Counted from the first letter of the stretch, positions 17,209 to 26,653 are shown. The stretch is DNA of 64,000 nucleotides from JADGRA01 sp052143535 (GCA_052143535.1 JBKQSS010000093.1:62001-126000), one strand, 5' to 3'. Numbers and translations are program-made. The notes: generated by a model not told the origin, from the letters alone.

Positions 17209-17513
17209 GCGCGACCGGTGGTGCGCGCTAGCCGCCTGGACGTCCAACGGTCGCCTCGAGGGCTGTCCGCATGGACTACCCAGGCCGTCGAGGGCCCTGG
17301 CAACCGGTAGACGCTGGTTGGCGTGCGCCTTGACGGGTTCGCCATGCGGCGCGCGCGATCCGACCAGAACACGGGGCTGCAAATCGCTCTGTCGGAGCTC
17401 GGTACGGCTGTCGGCTGGAATCACATCCCGCGCAAAAGCCAGCTATCGTGGCCGGGTCGGCGTGTGCTTTGGAAGCTCGTGGCTCCAGATAAGCGCAGAA
17501 GACTAACCCTTCC
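17209..17513. other. Intergenic region, no gene seen
   Basis: 305 bp between two same-strand glycan-region genes. Short open frames here lack ribosome-binding sites and any recognisable protein. I see no clear terminator or promoter. Confidence 0.4.
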
Positions 17514-19790
17514 ATGTCCAGCTCTCAGCGACTTGCCGCTTTGACTTACAAGAGCGCATTCGCCATCTATTGCCTTCTGTTTTGCGGCCTCGCCCTTCGC
17601 TTCGCCCTGCTCGGAGAAGTGCTCGCTCCGAGCAGGCAATACGTGGAAACCGGTGCCATCGACACTGGCACCCCCAACGACAGAATCGAAAACCAAAAGT
17701 TCGTCGACTATACGACCTCATACATCCCGGAAATTTATCAGCATCTCCGTGGCCCGCGATCCGGCTGGTTGACACTCTGGACGGCGAACAACGAACTGGG
17801 CCGGCCTGCATCTCAGTTGTTTGGTTTTTCTCGGGCCTATCCACCCTCGTGGGTACTGTCTCAGTTCACCAACAATCCATGGATTTTTTTAACGATTCTG
17901 TCGCTAGGGACCTGCTTCTTGGCCGGGAGCTTCATGCTCCTGTACCTCAAAGAGCTCGGCCTCGCTGGGTTCGCTGGTTTGCTCGCAGCGACCTCTCTCG
18001 CGACTTCTCCGTTCTTCATGTACTGGCTGACTTTCCCGATGTTCTCCGCCGTCTTCTGCTGGTCGGCGGGTGCCCTGTGGGCGCTCAAGCGGCTCGCCAG
18101 AGAGCCTGATTTGCTCGGTTGGAGCGCCCTGGCCTTTAGCGCCTACAGCCTACTGATGACCGGGTACCAGCAGCTTGTTGTATACCATTTTTATATTCTG
18201 TCAGCGTATGCGCTCTGCCTGGCGCTAAGCAGGGCGAGAGTCAGGTCGCTAGGCGCAGCGCAATATTTGCTGCTTGTCACGAGCGCCGGGGTGGCGGGCG
18301 CCACTCTCGCGATGCCAGTGTATGCGGACCTTGTGCAACTTTATCGGGACTCCACGCGCATCGCAGCCGATATCTCATTTTTCACTGCAGTGCTGCCGCC
18401 CGTCGGCACCTTGTTGGAAGCAAGTCGTGTTTTTGTTCTCAGCATGGCGCCGGAGCTGTTGGGCAATCCAGTGACGCCTACTTATCCGTTAACGTATGAC
18501 GGTATTAGCGTAACGCCGTTGGTTGTGTTTTTTTGTGTCACTGGTTTGGTCATGGCGCCCAAAAAGACTTGGGGCTGGTGGACTGCCGTCCTTCTTCTTT
18601 GTCTGCTTGGGTTTGGAAAGCCCTTCTATATGGTGGGCGTCAAAGTACTCGGCCTGAATCTGTCGCCCACAGTCCCGCTGTGCAATGCCGGGCTGCCTCT
18701 CACCATCATCGTCGGGTACGGTGCCGACGCGTTGGTGAGGCGGTCGGGCTCGGGACGCGTTCGACGAGCGGTGTGGTTAGCGGCGGGGACTGCCTTGGCG
18801 GTCCTTGTCAGCGCAGTTTGGATTTGCCTCAGCCAGTCGCTCCAAGTCCATTGGGCCATACTGGTGGCAATGCTGACGATGCTAGTTCTGCTCGTGGCGC
18901 AGCAGGACGATACTCGCCCGGCTCTGTTGCTGCTGAGTCTATTCATTGGGCTGATTGCGGTTTCGGACCCCCTGATACTTCGTCAAAAGTTCTCTGAAAT
19001 TCAGAGGACTTCGGCTTTCGTAGACGATGTGCGCGCGGCACTGCCGGCCGACTCTCGTTTGGCGGTTGCCGCGCCGGGCGTCCTCGTCTTGCCGGCAAAT
19101 TTCAACGCCGAGGTTGGTCTTGCTTCTTTGCATACCTACGACAGCCTGTCCTCCAAACGCTACCAGAATCTGATTGCGGCATTGGGTGGACGAGTCGAGC
19201 CCTACGGTCGGCGAAATCGTTTTATTGCGCCGGACTACACCAGCGCGTCGTTTTGGATGGCTAACGTGGGCTTGATGTTGTCGCCGGCGATGTTGGCGGA
19301 CCAAAATCTGGACTATCTCGGCGAAAGTGCCGGAACGTTCTTGTACCAAACCCGAGCGCTGATGGGGGAGAGCATCCAGGTGATTCCGAAGGAACCACGT
19401 CTCAGGTCCGACGGGCTTGAGATTGGAGACCCTCGCCTGCTGGCGAGGACGTCACCTTCGAAGCTTTCGGACGAAGGTGATCGCCTTGAGTATCAGGTGG
19501 TCCCGGAGGAGCCGTCGTTGCTTGTCGTGAGCCAGACCTTTCATCGGGCCTGGCGCGCGGTCGCCCTGGCCGGAGCGGGATGGGTGCCTGCGCAGACCGT
19601 GGCGGTAAATGGTGTTTTTCAGGGCGTGCTTCTGCCTAAAGACTCAAGACAGGTCCGGCTGACATTCGAGCCTTATTCGCGCTATGCGTGGATCGCACAC
19701 GTGTTTTGGGGGTGGTTGGCGGTGTTGCTGGGAGCTCAGGCCTGGCGCGCGAGCTCGAGGCGGCGTCTTCAAGGCTGGAGGGGGACGTAG
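17514..19790 (+). CDS. YfhO-like polytopic membrane protein (GT-C type)
   Basis: 758 aa with about 12-13 hydrophobic segments in the first 500 residues and an extracytoplasmic C-terminal domain. The C-terminal pattern LLVVSQTFHRAWRAVALAGAG, then VNGVFQGVLLPKDSRQVRLTFEPYS and a last helix, matches the YfhO family, whose members act in glycosylation of lipoteichoic acid or cell-surface polymers as GT-C-fold transferases using polyprenyl-linked sugars. Here it probably transfers a sugar or other group to a surface polysaccharide on the outer face of the membrane. The base composition is more A/T-rich than in flanking housekeeping genes. ATG 17514. Confidence 0.72.
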   Translation: MSSSQRLAALTYKSAFAIYCLLFCGLALRFALLGEVLAPSRQYVETGAIDTGTPNDRIENQKFVDYTTSYIPEIYQHLRGPRSGWLTLWTANNELGRPASQLFGFSRAYPPSWVLSQFTNNPWIFLTILSLGTCFLAGSFMLLYLKELGLAGFAGLLAATSLATSPFFMYWLTFPMFSAVFCWSAGALWALKRLAREPDLLGWSALAFSAYSLLMTGYQQLVVYHFYILSAYALCLALSRARVRSLGAAQYLLLVTSAGVAGATLAMPVYADLVQLYRDSTRIAADISFFTAVLPPVGTLLEASRVFVLSMAPELLGNPVTPTYPLTYDGISVTPLVVFFCVTGLVMAPKKTWGWWTAVLLLCLLGFGKPFYMVGVKVLGLNLSPTVPLCNAGLPLTIIVGYGADALVRRSGSGRVRRAVWLAAGTALAVLVSAVWICLSQSLQVHWAILVAMLTMLVLLVAQQDDTRPALLLLSLFIGLIAVSDPLILRQKFSEIQRTSAFVDDVRAALPADSRLAVAAPGVLVLPANFNAEVGLASLHTYDSLSSKRYQNLIAALGGRVEPYGRRNRFIAPDYTSASFWMANVGLMLSPAMLADQNLDYLGESAGTFLYQTRALMGESIQVIPKEPRLRSDGLEIGDPRLLARTSPSKLSDEGDRLEYQVVPEEPSLLVVSQTFHRAWRAVALAGAGWVPAQTVAVNGVFQGVLLPKDSRQVRLTFEPYSRYAWIAHVFWGWLAVLLGAQAWRASSRRRLQGWRGT

Positions 19791-19812
19791 AGTCTCGTGG
19801 ACCTGACGAAGC

Positions 19813-20538
19813 TCATGGGCGCAGGGCCGGCCACCAGTGGTACCAGAACTGCGAGGAAGTCACCGCGAAGCCGGCGGCCTCATAAAGGCGTCGGGCCAGA
19901 AGGTTGTCTCCTTGTGTGACGACCCGAGCCCTTGTGCAGCCTCTGTCGTGCAGCCAACCCAGCGAGGTGGCGAGGAGCGTCTGGCCGTACTTCTGTCCCC
20001 GCGCCCGCTCGGCGACTCCCAGCAGCCCGATTTCGCCGAGGGCACCGGGGCGAAGGTGGCAGCTGACGTAGCCGACCGGACCTTTGGCATCAGCACATAG
20101 CCACACAGCGTCTGCCGACCCGGAACAGTCGTTCCGAATCCAGGTCCGGTAGAGTTCCACACACCGTTCGCGGGGAAAGTGAACGTCGTTGAAGAAGCGC
20201 GTCTGTCGGTGGGCTTCCCCCGCGATGTGGTCCAAGGCTGAGACGTCGTCTCCGGTCGCAAGCCGTGTGACGTGCCTTTGTAACCGCGATCCGACAGGAA
20301 GCGGAGCGACCTCGAGCGTGAGGCGCTGGTCGACACGTTCAAACCCCGCCGCTTCAGCCACGGCCGCTGACTCGGGTTCTGACGCATCCGCTAAGAAGTA
20401 GAGACAGTCAATTTGGTCTTGGCTGCACCAGGCCTCGATGCGAGCGATGTCCGTCGGTAAAAGCTGGCGAGCCTCCAACCGTGCGATGCGCAGCCCGAAG
20501 AATGCGCTGTCCCAGGATAGGTGCCGGAGTTCAATCAC
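19813..20538 (-). CDS. wecD: WecD-like GNAT N-acetyltransferase (dTDP-4-amino sugar)
   Basis: 241 aa from a GTG at 20538, which overlaps the end of the upstream glycosyltransferase gene by 8 bp; an open extension upstream lies inside that gene and is discarded. The start LRHLSWDSAFFGLRIARL matches the N-terminal WDSxFFG motif of WecD/RffC, and the GNAT acetyl-CoA loop appears around LLGVAERARGQKYGQTLLAT with a C-terminal ARRLYEAAGFAV. WecD acetylates dTDP-4-amino-4,6-dideoxy-D-galactose (Fuc4N) with acetyl-CoA. Because the transaminase for this sugar (WecE) is in the same operon, the pathway fits. The acyl group could differ from acetyl. The gene name is by similarity. Confidence 0.8.
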   Translation of the reverse strand: MIELRHLSWDSAFFGLRIARLEARQLLPTDIARIEAWCSQDQIDCLYFLADASEPESAAVAEAAGFERVDQRLTLEVAPLPVGSRLQRHVTRLATGDDVSALDHIAGEAHRQTRFFNDVHFPRERCVELYRTWIRNDCSGSADAVWLCADAKGPVGYVSCHLRPGALGEIGLLGVAERARGQKYGQTLLATSLGWLHDRGCTRARVVTQGDNLLARRLYEAAGFAVTSSQFWYHWWPALRP

Positions 20539-21493
20539 GGCCCGGTGGGGGGTTGGCCGTGGTGGGTGCTGACCGCGACCGAACCCAATCCAGGCCGCGA
20601 GCGTTCTCGGCGATGTAAAGCCGGCCGAGGTAGGTACTGATGATGCCCAGAAACGCAAAAAGCAGGCTGAAGAGGAAGGTCACCGCACAAAATAGCGAGA
20701 GCCAACCGGCAGGAGCTTTCCGCTCGGCCAGAACACGGAAGAGCTCAAAAGCACCAACCCCGAATCCTAAGACCGAAGTTGCGAAGCTGCCAAGAGTTGC
20801 CAAACGAAGCGGAAGCGCACTGAGGGTGGTGATGTGCGCTAGCCAAAGCCGCAAGAGGGTTGTGAGCGTATAAGTAGAACGGCCCATTCTCCTGGCTCGG
20901 TGCTCCACGTTGACCTGGCCGATTCGCTTCGTGGTGCGAAATAGCAAGGCGTCGATGTACGGGTAGACCGAACGGTTGTTGCCCAGGGCACGCGCCAAAT
21001 CGCCTCGAATCGCACGGACATTGGTTACCGCGATACCCGACCGATTGCCAAGTGTGTGCCCAGACAACCAACGGTTCAGACGTGAGGCGATGACCCGAAA
21101 GAGCGATTGTTCGGTAGCGTCGAAGTTCCCATAAACAACGTCCAGATTTCCGTCCCGAAGTGCTCCGAGAACTGCTTTCGCTGCCGCTGGGGGGTTTTGC
21201 CCGTCGTCATCGACTGTCACCACCCAGTCGCCTCGGGCCATTGCAAACCCTCGCAGAGTCGCTGCGTGTTGACCTCCATTGTTGCCCAACTCCAGAAAAC
21301 GGACTCGGGGGTCCGCTGCCGAGAGACGTTCAATCACGCCCTGCACCCCGTCCGGAGAGCCATCGTTCACAAGAACGACCTCGACCGCCACTGCCGGGGA
21401 GAAGGCCAGCAGCAGCTCGCGCACCGTCACCTCGAGATAGCCCTCGGACCGATAGACGGGAATTACCAGCGAGACCAAACCTTCATAGCCCAC
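20531..21493 (-). CDS. Family 2 glycosyltransferase with C-terminal TM helices (DPMS/GtrB/ArnC-like)
   Basis: 320 aa, GTG start at 21493 overlapping the wecE stop by 11 bp. The N-terminal GT2 domain shows VSLVIPVYRSEGYLEVTV, LVNDGSPD, the NGGQHAATLRGF nucleotide loop and DDDGQNPP (DxD metal site). Two hydrophobic C-terminal segments (LATLGSFATSVLGFGVGAFELF; LFCAVTFLFSLLFAFLGII) match enzymes that charge polyprenyl phosphate with a sugar on the cytoplasmic face. Sitting between wecE and wecD, it probably moves the 4-amino (acylamino) dideoxy sugar to undecaprenyl phosphate for later transfer by a GT-C protein. The donor is inferred. Confidence 0.85.
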   Translation of the reverse strand: MGYEGLVSLVIPVYRSEGYLEVTVRELLLAFSPAVAVEVVLVNDGSPDGVQGVIERLSAADPRVRFLELGNNGGQHAATLRGFAMARGDWVVTVDDDGQNPPAAAKAVLGALRDGNLDVVYGNFDATEQSLFRVIASRLNRWLSGHTLGNRSGIAVTNVRAIRGDLARALGNNRSVYPYIDALLFRTTKRIGQVNVEHRARRMGRSTYTLTTLLRLWLAHITTLSALPLRLATLGSFATSVLGFGVGAFELFRVLAERKAPAGWLSLFCAVTFLFSLLFAFLGIISTYLGRLYIAENARGLDWVRSRSAPTTANPPPGRD

Positions 21494-22601
21494 TGATAAA
21501 CTCCACAGTTCGACCGATGATGGTTTCCACCTCAGCGTCGGTGATGTTGAAGAAGAGAGGTAGGCGAACTAGACAATCGGTGAGGTGCTCTGCCATCGGA
21601 AGCGACCGTCCGTCGTGGAATTTTTGGCCCATGGGTGAGCGATGGAGCGCCACATAATGAAACGGAGTGAGAATGCCGTGCTCCCGCATATGGGAAATAT
21701 AGGCGGCTCGTTGCGCACCGCGCTGGAATACCAGCGCGAAAAGGTGGGAGTTGCTGGTATTCCCCGGCGGCACGGGCAAGAGCGCGGCTCCCGCTCGCTC
21801 GGCGGGAGCCTGCAACGCGAGCTCGTAGGCGCGGAAAACTTCGTGTCGGCGTCGCTGAATTTTGTCGAAGGCCTCCAACTGAGGCAGGAGGTAGGCGGCA
21901 TTGAGCTCCGACAGGACATACGAGGAGCCGATGTCCACCCACGTGTACTTATCGACTAAACCTTGGTGGAAGCGGCGCCGATTGGTCCCCTTCTCGCGCA
22001 GGTACTCCGCGCGCTCGACCATATCGCTGTCCGAAACAATCAGCGCTCCCCCCTCGCCACACCCAACGTTTTTTGTCTCGTGAAAGCTGATGGTTCCTGC
22101 GAACCCGAAGGTCCCCAGGGGCTTGCCTCGAAAACTTGCACCCAACGCTTGAGCAGCATCCTCGACGACTGGAAGCCCGCGCGCTGCTACTGCGAGCGCC
22201 TCCATGTCACAGGAATTGCCAGCGTAGTGGACGACGCAGACAGCACGCGTTCGGGCCGTCAGGAGACGTTCTACCTCCCGGATGTCGATGTTCCCGCTTT
22301 CGTCGACGTCGGCGAAGACGGGCCGAGCCCCGCGCAAGACGAAGGCATTGGCAGTCGAAACAAAAGTGAACGACGGAAGGATGACCTCATCGCCCGGACC
22401 AACGTCTAGCAGGAGCGCCGCCATTTCGAGGGCGTGACTGCATGAGGAGACGAGGAGCACGCGCTTGCCGAGCTTTTCCTGAAGACGCGCCTCACACAGG
22501 TCTCCGAGCGGACCACACCCGGCCGTCTGCCCCCCGCGAAATGCACGTCCGATGGCCTCGAGCTCGTTGCCGAGCTGGACTGGCTTGTTGAAGGGGATCA
22601 T
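21483..22601 (-). CDS. wecE: dTDP-4-amino-4,6-dideoxygalactose transaminase (WecE/RffA)
   Basis: 372 aa from ATG 22601 (MIPFNKPVQLG, as in E. coli WecE). DegT/DnrJ/EryC1 fold: LPSFTFVSTANAFVLRGA, VVEDAAQALGAS (Asp148 contacts PLP), SFHETKNVGCGEGG with Schiff-base Lys177, REKGTNRRRFHQGLVDKYTW and DIGSSYVLSELNAAYL all match the WecE subgroup closely. It converts dTDP-4-keto-6-deoxy-D-glucose and L-glutamate to dTDP-4-amino-4,6-dideoxy-D-galactose. It is first in a three-gene overlapping operon with the GT2 and WecD. RmlA/RmlB, which make the substrate, are not in this window. Confidence 0.9.
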   Translation of the reverse strand: MIPFNKPVQLGNELEAIGRAFRGGQTAGCGPLGDLCEARLQEKLGKRVLLVSSCSHALEMAALLLDVGPGDEVILPSFTFVSTANAFVLRGARPVFADVDESGNIDIREVERLLTARTRAVCVVHYAGNSCDMEALAVAARGLPVVEDAAQALGASFRGKPLGTFGFAGTISFHETKNVGCGEGGALIVSDSDMVERAEYLREKGTNRRRFHQGLVDKYTWVDIGSSYVLSELNAAYLLPQLEAFDKIQRRRHEVFRAYELALQAPAERAGAALLPVPPGNTSNSHLFALVFQRGAQRAAYISHMREHGILTPFHYVALHRSPMGQKFHDGRSLPMAEHLTDCLVRLPLFFNITDAEVETIIGRTVEFISGL

Positions 22602-22932
22602 CGCTCGCGGTTCCGCCAACGCCGCACGACGTCGGAAACCAGAAACGACACTCTTGAAATGCAATGGACGGGGGCACCTCCTGAGCGGTGGCCGCCTTCG
22701 GTAGAGAGGTTCTTTTCTGCTCTGCGCAAGGGTAGGCTCAAGCGTGGCGCGTGCTATTTGTCGGGACAGCACCAGCGGGCATTCATCTCACCAGTCGAAC
22801 CGATGACATCAAGAAGGCCCGAAAGCGACTGTATCGCCACAACTTTTTCGGCGCCAGTAGTTGCCGTCAGTCTTCAGAGTGTAATCGCCGGGTTCCTGGT
22901 AGTCGGTCCGGCCCGCAGCCCAAACTGACAAC
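22602..22932. other. Divergent intergenic region in the glycan cluster
   Basis: 331 bp separating wecE (minus) from a methyltransferase gene (plus). It should contain both promoters. A frame from a GTG at 22751 reads VGTAPAGIHLTSRTDDIKKA before running into the next gene out of frame; this looks protein-like but has no support and might be a gene remnant. Confidence 0.4.
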
Positions 22933-23766
22933 ATGGACATCGCTGAGCTTGCCGAGGGCCTCACGGAGGTCGAGCCTGGACTTTTTCGGGGCGTGCGGAC
23001 GGAGGAGGTCTCCTATCGCGACGAGGCGCACGACCTGTACCTTGACCTGGAAGAGCGGTCGTTCTGGTTTCGTCACCGGAACGACTGCATTGCTGCTCTG
23101 GTTGAACGGCACCCGCCTCCTGGAATTCTCCTCGACGTTGGCGGGGGGAACGGATTCGTTTCAAAGAGGCTGCTTTCCGAAGGCGTCGACACGATTTTGC
23201 TCGAACCTGGTGAGCGGGGAGCGCGCAATGCACGACTTCGACGCGGCCTGCCAGTAGTCATCTGGGCCACACTTGCAGACGCTCGAATTCGCCCCGGAAG
23301 CCTCGGGGGCGTCGGAGCGTTCGATGTCCTGGAGCACCTAGAGCATCCAGAGCAGTTTTGCGACGAGGTTGCAGACCTGCTCTCGCCCGATGGGATGCTG
23401 TACGCGACAGTTCCGGTAGGGCGCTGGCTGTGGTCCCCGGCCGACATCGATGCCGGACACCATCGGCGCTATTCGGAAAAGTCCCTCAAAAAACTCCTCG
23501 AACCCCGCTTCGAAATCCTGCACCTGTCCCACTTTTTCCGTCCGCTGGTGCTGCCGCTCTTTCTCTTTCGCGCGCTCCCCTATCGGCTTGGAATCGCCCG
23601 CCGTCGACAGTTGCTCCCGACGGCAACGGAGCACGCAGCAGGCAAGGCCACTCTGTCGCGGGCGCTCCAGCTGCTTCACGCGAGTGAGGTGCGATACATT
23701 CGCTCGGGCCGAGCCCTCCAGACAGGCGCGAGTTGCTTGGTTGCCGCCCGAAGGAGGTCCGCATAG
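22933..23766 (+). CDS. Class I SAM-dependent methyltransferase
   Basis: 277 aa. Motif I is ILLDVGGGNGFVSKRL (around residues 66-80), followed by ILLEPGERGARNA and GAFDVLEHLEHPEQF, which matches the Methyltransf_11/23 type found in polysaccharide and lipid clusters. The C-terminal third is hydrophobic and helical (LVLPLFLFRALPYRLG), suggesting membrane association. It probably methylates a sugar or lipid-linked intermediate; the acceptor is unknown. It is divergent from wecE and convergent with the GT-C gene downstream, so it is a monocistronic unit. ATG 22933. Confidence 0.8.
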   Translation: MDIAELAEGLTEVEPGLFRGVRTEEVSYRDEAHDLYLDLEERSFWFRHRNDCIAALVERHPPPGILLDVGGGNGFVSKRLLSEGVDTILLEPGERGARNARLRRGLPVVIWATLADARIRPGSLGGVGAFDVLEHLEHPEQFCDEVADLLSPDGMLYATVPVGRWLWSPADIDAGHHRRYSEKSLKKLLEPRFEILHLSHFFRPLVLPLFLFRALPYRLGIARRRQLLPTATEHAAGKATLSRALQLLHASEVRYIRSGRALQTGASCLVAARRRSA

Positions 23767-23849
23767 CTCAGCGTCCCGGACGCACGCGGGCGACCGGGCT
23801 GGCAGCTAGGGCGGAGGCGCGTCTCGTCCCTCAATTTTTCCGGTGACGG

Positions 23850-25421
23850 TCATTTAGGTTGACGGCGATAGATTTGAAGGTCCCGGTTCTGCGACATTCC
23901 ATTGACTCGCTGAAAGTTGTCCTCGATGTATTGTTCAATCAATGGGTGTGTATTTCGATACTGCAGGTCATCCCGACCATCTAAAAGCACGGTGACAATC
24001 ACTGCGAACTCCGGCTCGGCCGCCGCGAGCCGCTCTATCTCTCGTCGTTGGAAGGCATCGCTCTTTCGCCACGGCGTATAAATCTCCCAGGTCGGAGACT
24101 TAGCATTAAGCACTGCATACGCGCCCGGCCAAAACGGTGCGACAAAAAACGCTCTGTCGCCCGGTGCGAGCTCCGTCGCAAGTCGCCGTAGCAGTGAAAT
24201 GTCGCTAGCCGTGCCACGGTCAACTTGAAGTTGGTCGCCTCCAAGCGCCACCCACTCGCACGCATTTTCTGTCTTGCATCGCCATGCCGGGTGCCGACCG
24301 ATCGTCGCGCCCCAACTCGTCGCGCAAAGCAAACCGAGCAGCAACCATCGGCCAGGATTTGCTGCCCTCATCGCAATTCCCAAAATGCCGATGAGCATTG
24401 GAAAAATGCCGAGTGCTACATGTGACAGATCGGCGCGCGACAGCGTGTAGTGCAGGTAGGGAAGTCCTACAAAGGCGCAAGCGACCAGCAACGGCTGCAC
24501 CGGTTTCTCAACGAGCCTCGCGGCGCAGACATAGAGGGCTGCCGCCAAGCCGAATAGGAGCATAGCGACGAAAAACAGACCCAGCAGAACACTCTCTATG
24601 GATTCGTTCAGCGGAACGCCAAGGGTCCGAATTCGCCACGGCCAAGGCAAGGGAAGGGGCAAGTTGGTCGCCTTGACTTCAAACAAGAGCTTGATGCTGT
24701 CAGCAAACGCAGGCGCAAAGTGCTGAACCGAAGTGAGCATCAGCAAAAGCGGAAGGTAGCCGGCGATGAGACCAACGAGAAAAAAGAGGCACCCTTGACG
24801 CAAGGCTCGCCAGTCCTGACAGTTTAAAGAGAAGTAGAAGAGTACGCCTAAACTCGCGATGAGCCCATACACCCCATGATTTCGACCGATGCAGGCGGCC
24901 AAGCCGACGGCGAGGCCTGCCAGAAACTCCGAAAGCCTGGTGGGCCGGCGGACGAGAAAAGTGAGGGCGCAGACCAAACCGATGGAGACTGAAAGGTCGA
25001 ACAATCTGTAGCGTGGAATCATCCACGCTCCCAGTGTCATGGCGCTAACGCCTAGCGCCGCGAAGCCAGCGCGTTTGCGGTCGCCAGCGGCCAGGAGGCT
25101 GAGGACCGTCGCAAGAGCCAATCCCTGGGGGATAAGCAAGGTGCGTCGGAGGGCCATCAGTCCATCCGCACCAGTCAGCCGCATGAGCGCGGCGCTGAAA
25201 TAATACCGCCCTGGATCGTAAGCTTGGAAATCCCGAATCGGGACCTCACCTGCCAGAACGCGCTGCACCCCGTACCAAAGGAAGCCCTCGTCCCACAAGG
25301 TGAATCCCTGTCGGCCCTCCCAAAGGGACAGGGCGGTCGTCGCCAATATTGCAACAAATATGGCCCGGGCCACTGGGGAAGCGAGGGCGGCAGCTAACTC
25401 CTTTTGGGCCCGTTCGCGCAT
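23850..25421 (-). CDS. Polytopic GT-C-like membrane protein
   Basis: 523 aa with about 10-11 hydrophobic segments. After TM1 comes an acidic loop (TLWDEGFLWYGVQRVLAGEV) and then AYDPGRYYF. This D-E position in the first extracytoplasmic loop is where GT-C glycosyltransferases such as PMT/ArnT carry their catalytic acid. The C-terminal 130 residues are extracytoplasmic and soluble. I would class it as an uncharacterised GT-C/ArnT-like transferase acting on lipid-linked sugars at the outer face; no close named family is recognised. It lies in the A/T-richer part of the glycan region. ATG 25421. Confidence 0.68.
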   Translation of the reverse strand: MRERAQKELAAALASPVARAIFVAILATTALSLWEGRQGFTLWDEGFLWYGVQRVLAGEVPIRDFQAYDPGRYYFSAALMRLTGADGLMALRRTLLIPQGLALATVLSLLAAGDRKRAGFAALGVSAMTLGAWMIPRYRLFDLSVSIGLVCALTFLVRRPTRLSEFLAGLAVGLAACIGRNHGVYGLIASLGVLFYFSLNCQDWRALRQGCLFFLVGLIAGYLPLLLMLTSVQHFAPAFADSIKLLFEVKATNLPLPLPWPWRIRTLGVPLNESIESVLLGLFFVAMLLFGLAAALYVCAARLVEKPVQPLLVACAFVGLPYLHYTLSRADLSHVALGIFPMLIGILGIAMRAANPGRWLLLGLLCATSWGATIGRHPAWRCKTENACEWVALGGDQLQVDRGTASDISLLRRLATELAPGDRAFFVAPFWPGAYAVLNAKSPTWEIYTPWRKSDAFQRREIERLAAAEPEFAVIVTVLLDGRDDLQYRNTHPLIEQYIEDNFQRVNGMSQNRDLQIYRRQPK

Positions 25422-25836
25422 GGAGTGGAGACTCCGCGGTGATTATAGCTCGAGCGACGACTGCCCTTGGAAAAATGCGCGCCTTTGGGAGCCGGTGGTG
25501 GTCGCCGCCGGTCGAGCCAACTCGCCGCCGAGGGAGGAGGGCTTCTATCTCAGCCCGCCCCTCGGGCGGGAGCCCGGCTGGTTTGCGTCTTAGGCTCCGC
25601 TCGGCCGGGCCGCCGGCGAATTCATCGAGACGACGCCCTTCTCGCTTGCCCATCCCAGCACGTCTGGTTGTGGTCTCAAGGTCAGCCTCTGGAACGGGTA
25701 GCTCGCGCACAGAGTCGAGGGCCGACGGGACGCTCCGAGCGGGAACGCAGGTCAGTAAGAAGCGTTTCCCCGCGACTCGACTTCTTGTAGAGTCTCAGGT
25801 CAAAAGAGAGGAGCCCAACTTCTGGCCCGCATTCGA
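25422..25836. other. Divergent intergenic region with a GC-rich hairpin
   Basis: 415 bp with no supportable gene between divergent glycan-region genes. A perfect 7-bp stem with a triloop (CCCGCCC-CTC-GGGCGGG) lies at 25554-25570. The last 100 bp before the next gene are A/T-richer and probably hold its promoter. Short minus-strand frames here lack any recognisable protein. Confidence 0.4.
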
Positions 25837-26625
25837 ATGCTTGGCGTGTTTCTGTGTTACAACGACGGAGATTTTCTTCGAGACGCGCTAGCGTACCTGC
25901 TCAACCAGGAGCACCAGCTGGTGGTCTGGGATCATGGGTCGACTGACAACACGGCGGAAGTAATTAGGGAATTTCGCGCCGATTTGGTCGAGACCCGGAG
26001 GATTCCGAGAGAATTTGATTTTTATGAAATTTACCCGTCGATGTCCCGGCATCTGATGGAGAATTACATATCCACCTACGATTGGATTTCGTGGCCGGAC
26101 CAGGATGAGATTTTGGAGGGCCCATCGCGGGTGAAGAGTTATTGCAGATGGATCGAAGAGGTCTACGAATCTCCATGTAATTGGATACAATTTCGGAATT
26201 TTAATTTCTGGCTTACGAGCGCGGACAATCCTGAGGTTATCTCCCCCATCGAGAGAATTAGACACTACTCGTTGTTCCCGGATTGCGCTCCGCGCATACG
26301 GGCCTGGCGCGCGAGCGTGACGAATATTCGAGTGTTTAACCACAACGCTTTGTCCGGGGCCCGGTGGCCGGAGTTGTTTAACCTTCGCCACTATTCGATG
26401 CGGAGCCGAGAGCAGATGATGGCGCGTCTCATGCGTGACCGAACTGGTTTGCGCCGGGGTGACAGCAACTACCATTACGAGAACATGAGGTTTCGGATGG
26501 GACGGCTTGAGATCCCAGCATCGAGCCTGCACTGTGATGATGGGGTGGGCGCGTTGAATCCGGAGCCGATTTTCAACTGGCGGCTGCTGTACGGTTCCGG
26601 TCCACCGGAAGCAGGGACTCAATGA
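25837..26625 (+). CDS. Family 2 glycosyltransferase, probably horizontally acquired
   Basis: 262 aa from ATG 25837. The N-terminus GVFLCYNDGDFLRDALAYLL and VVWDHGSTDNTAEVIREF are the GT-A nucleotide-binding start of Glyco_tranf_2_4-type proteins, and DWISWPDQDEILEGP holds the DxD-like metal site. The C-terminal part (LFNLRHYSMRSREQMMARLM) is common to this subgroup. It has no TM helices, so it is a cytoplasmic or peripheral transferase of a surface-glycan pathway. Its codon use is strikingly A/T-rich (many ATT, TTT, AAT codons) compared with everything around it, pointing to recent transfer. Confidence 0.78.
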   Translation: MLGVFLCYNDGDFLRDALAYLLNQEHQLVVWDHGSTDNTAEVIREFRADLVETRRIPREFDFYEIYPSMSRHLMENYISTYDWISWPDQDEILEGPSRVKSYCRWIEEVYESPCNWIQFRNFNFWLTSADNPEVISPIERIRHYSLFPDCAPRIRAWRASVTNIRVFNHNALSGARWPELFNLRHYSMRSREQMMARLMRDRTGLRRGDSNYHYENMRFRMGRLEIPASSLHCDDGVGALNPEPIFNWRLLYGSGPPEAGTQ

Positions 26626-26653
26626 GTTGTGTCAGTCCCCGACGCGAGCGCCG

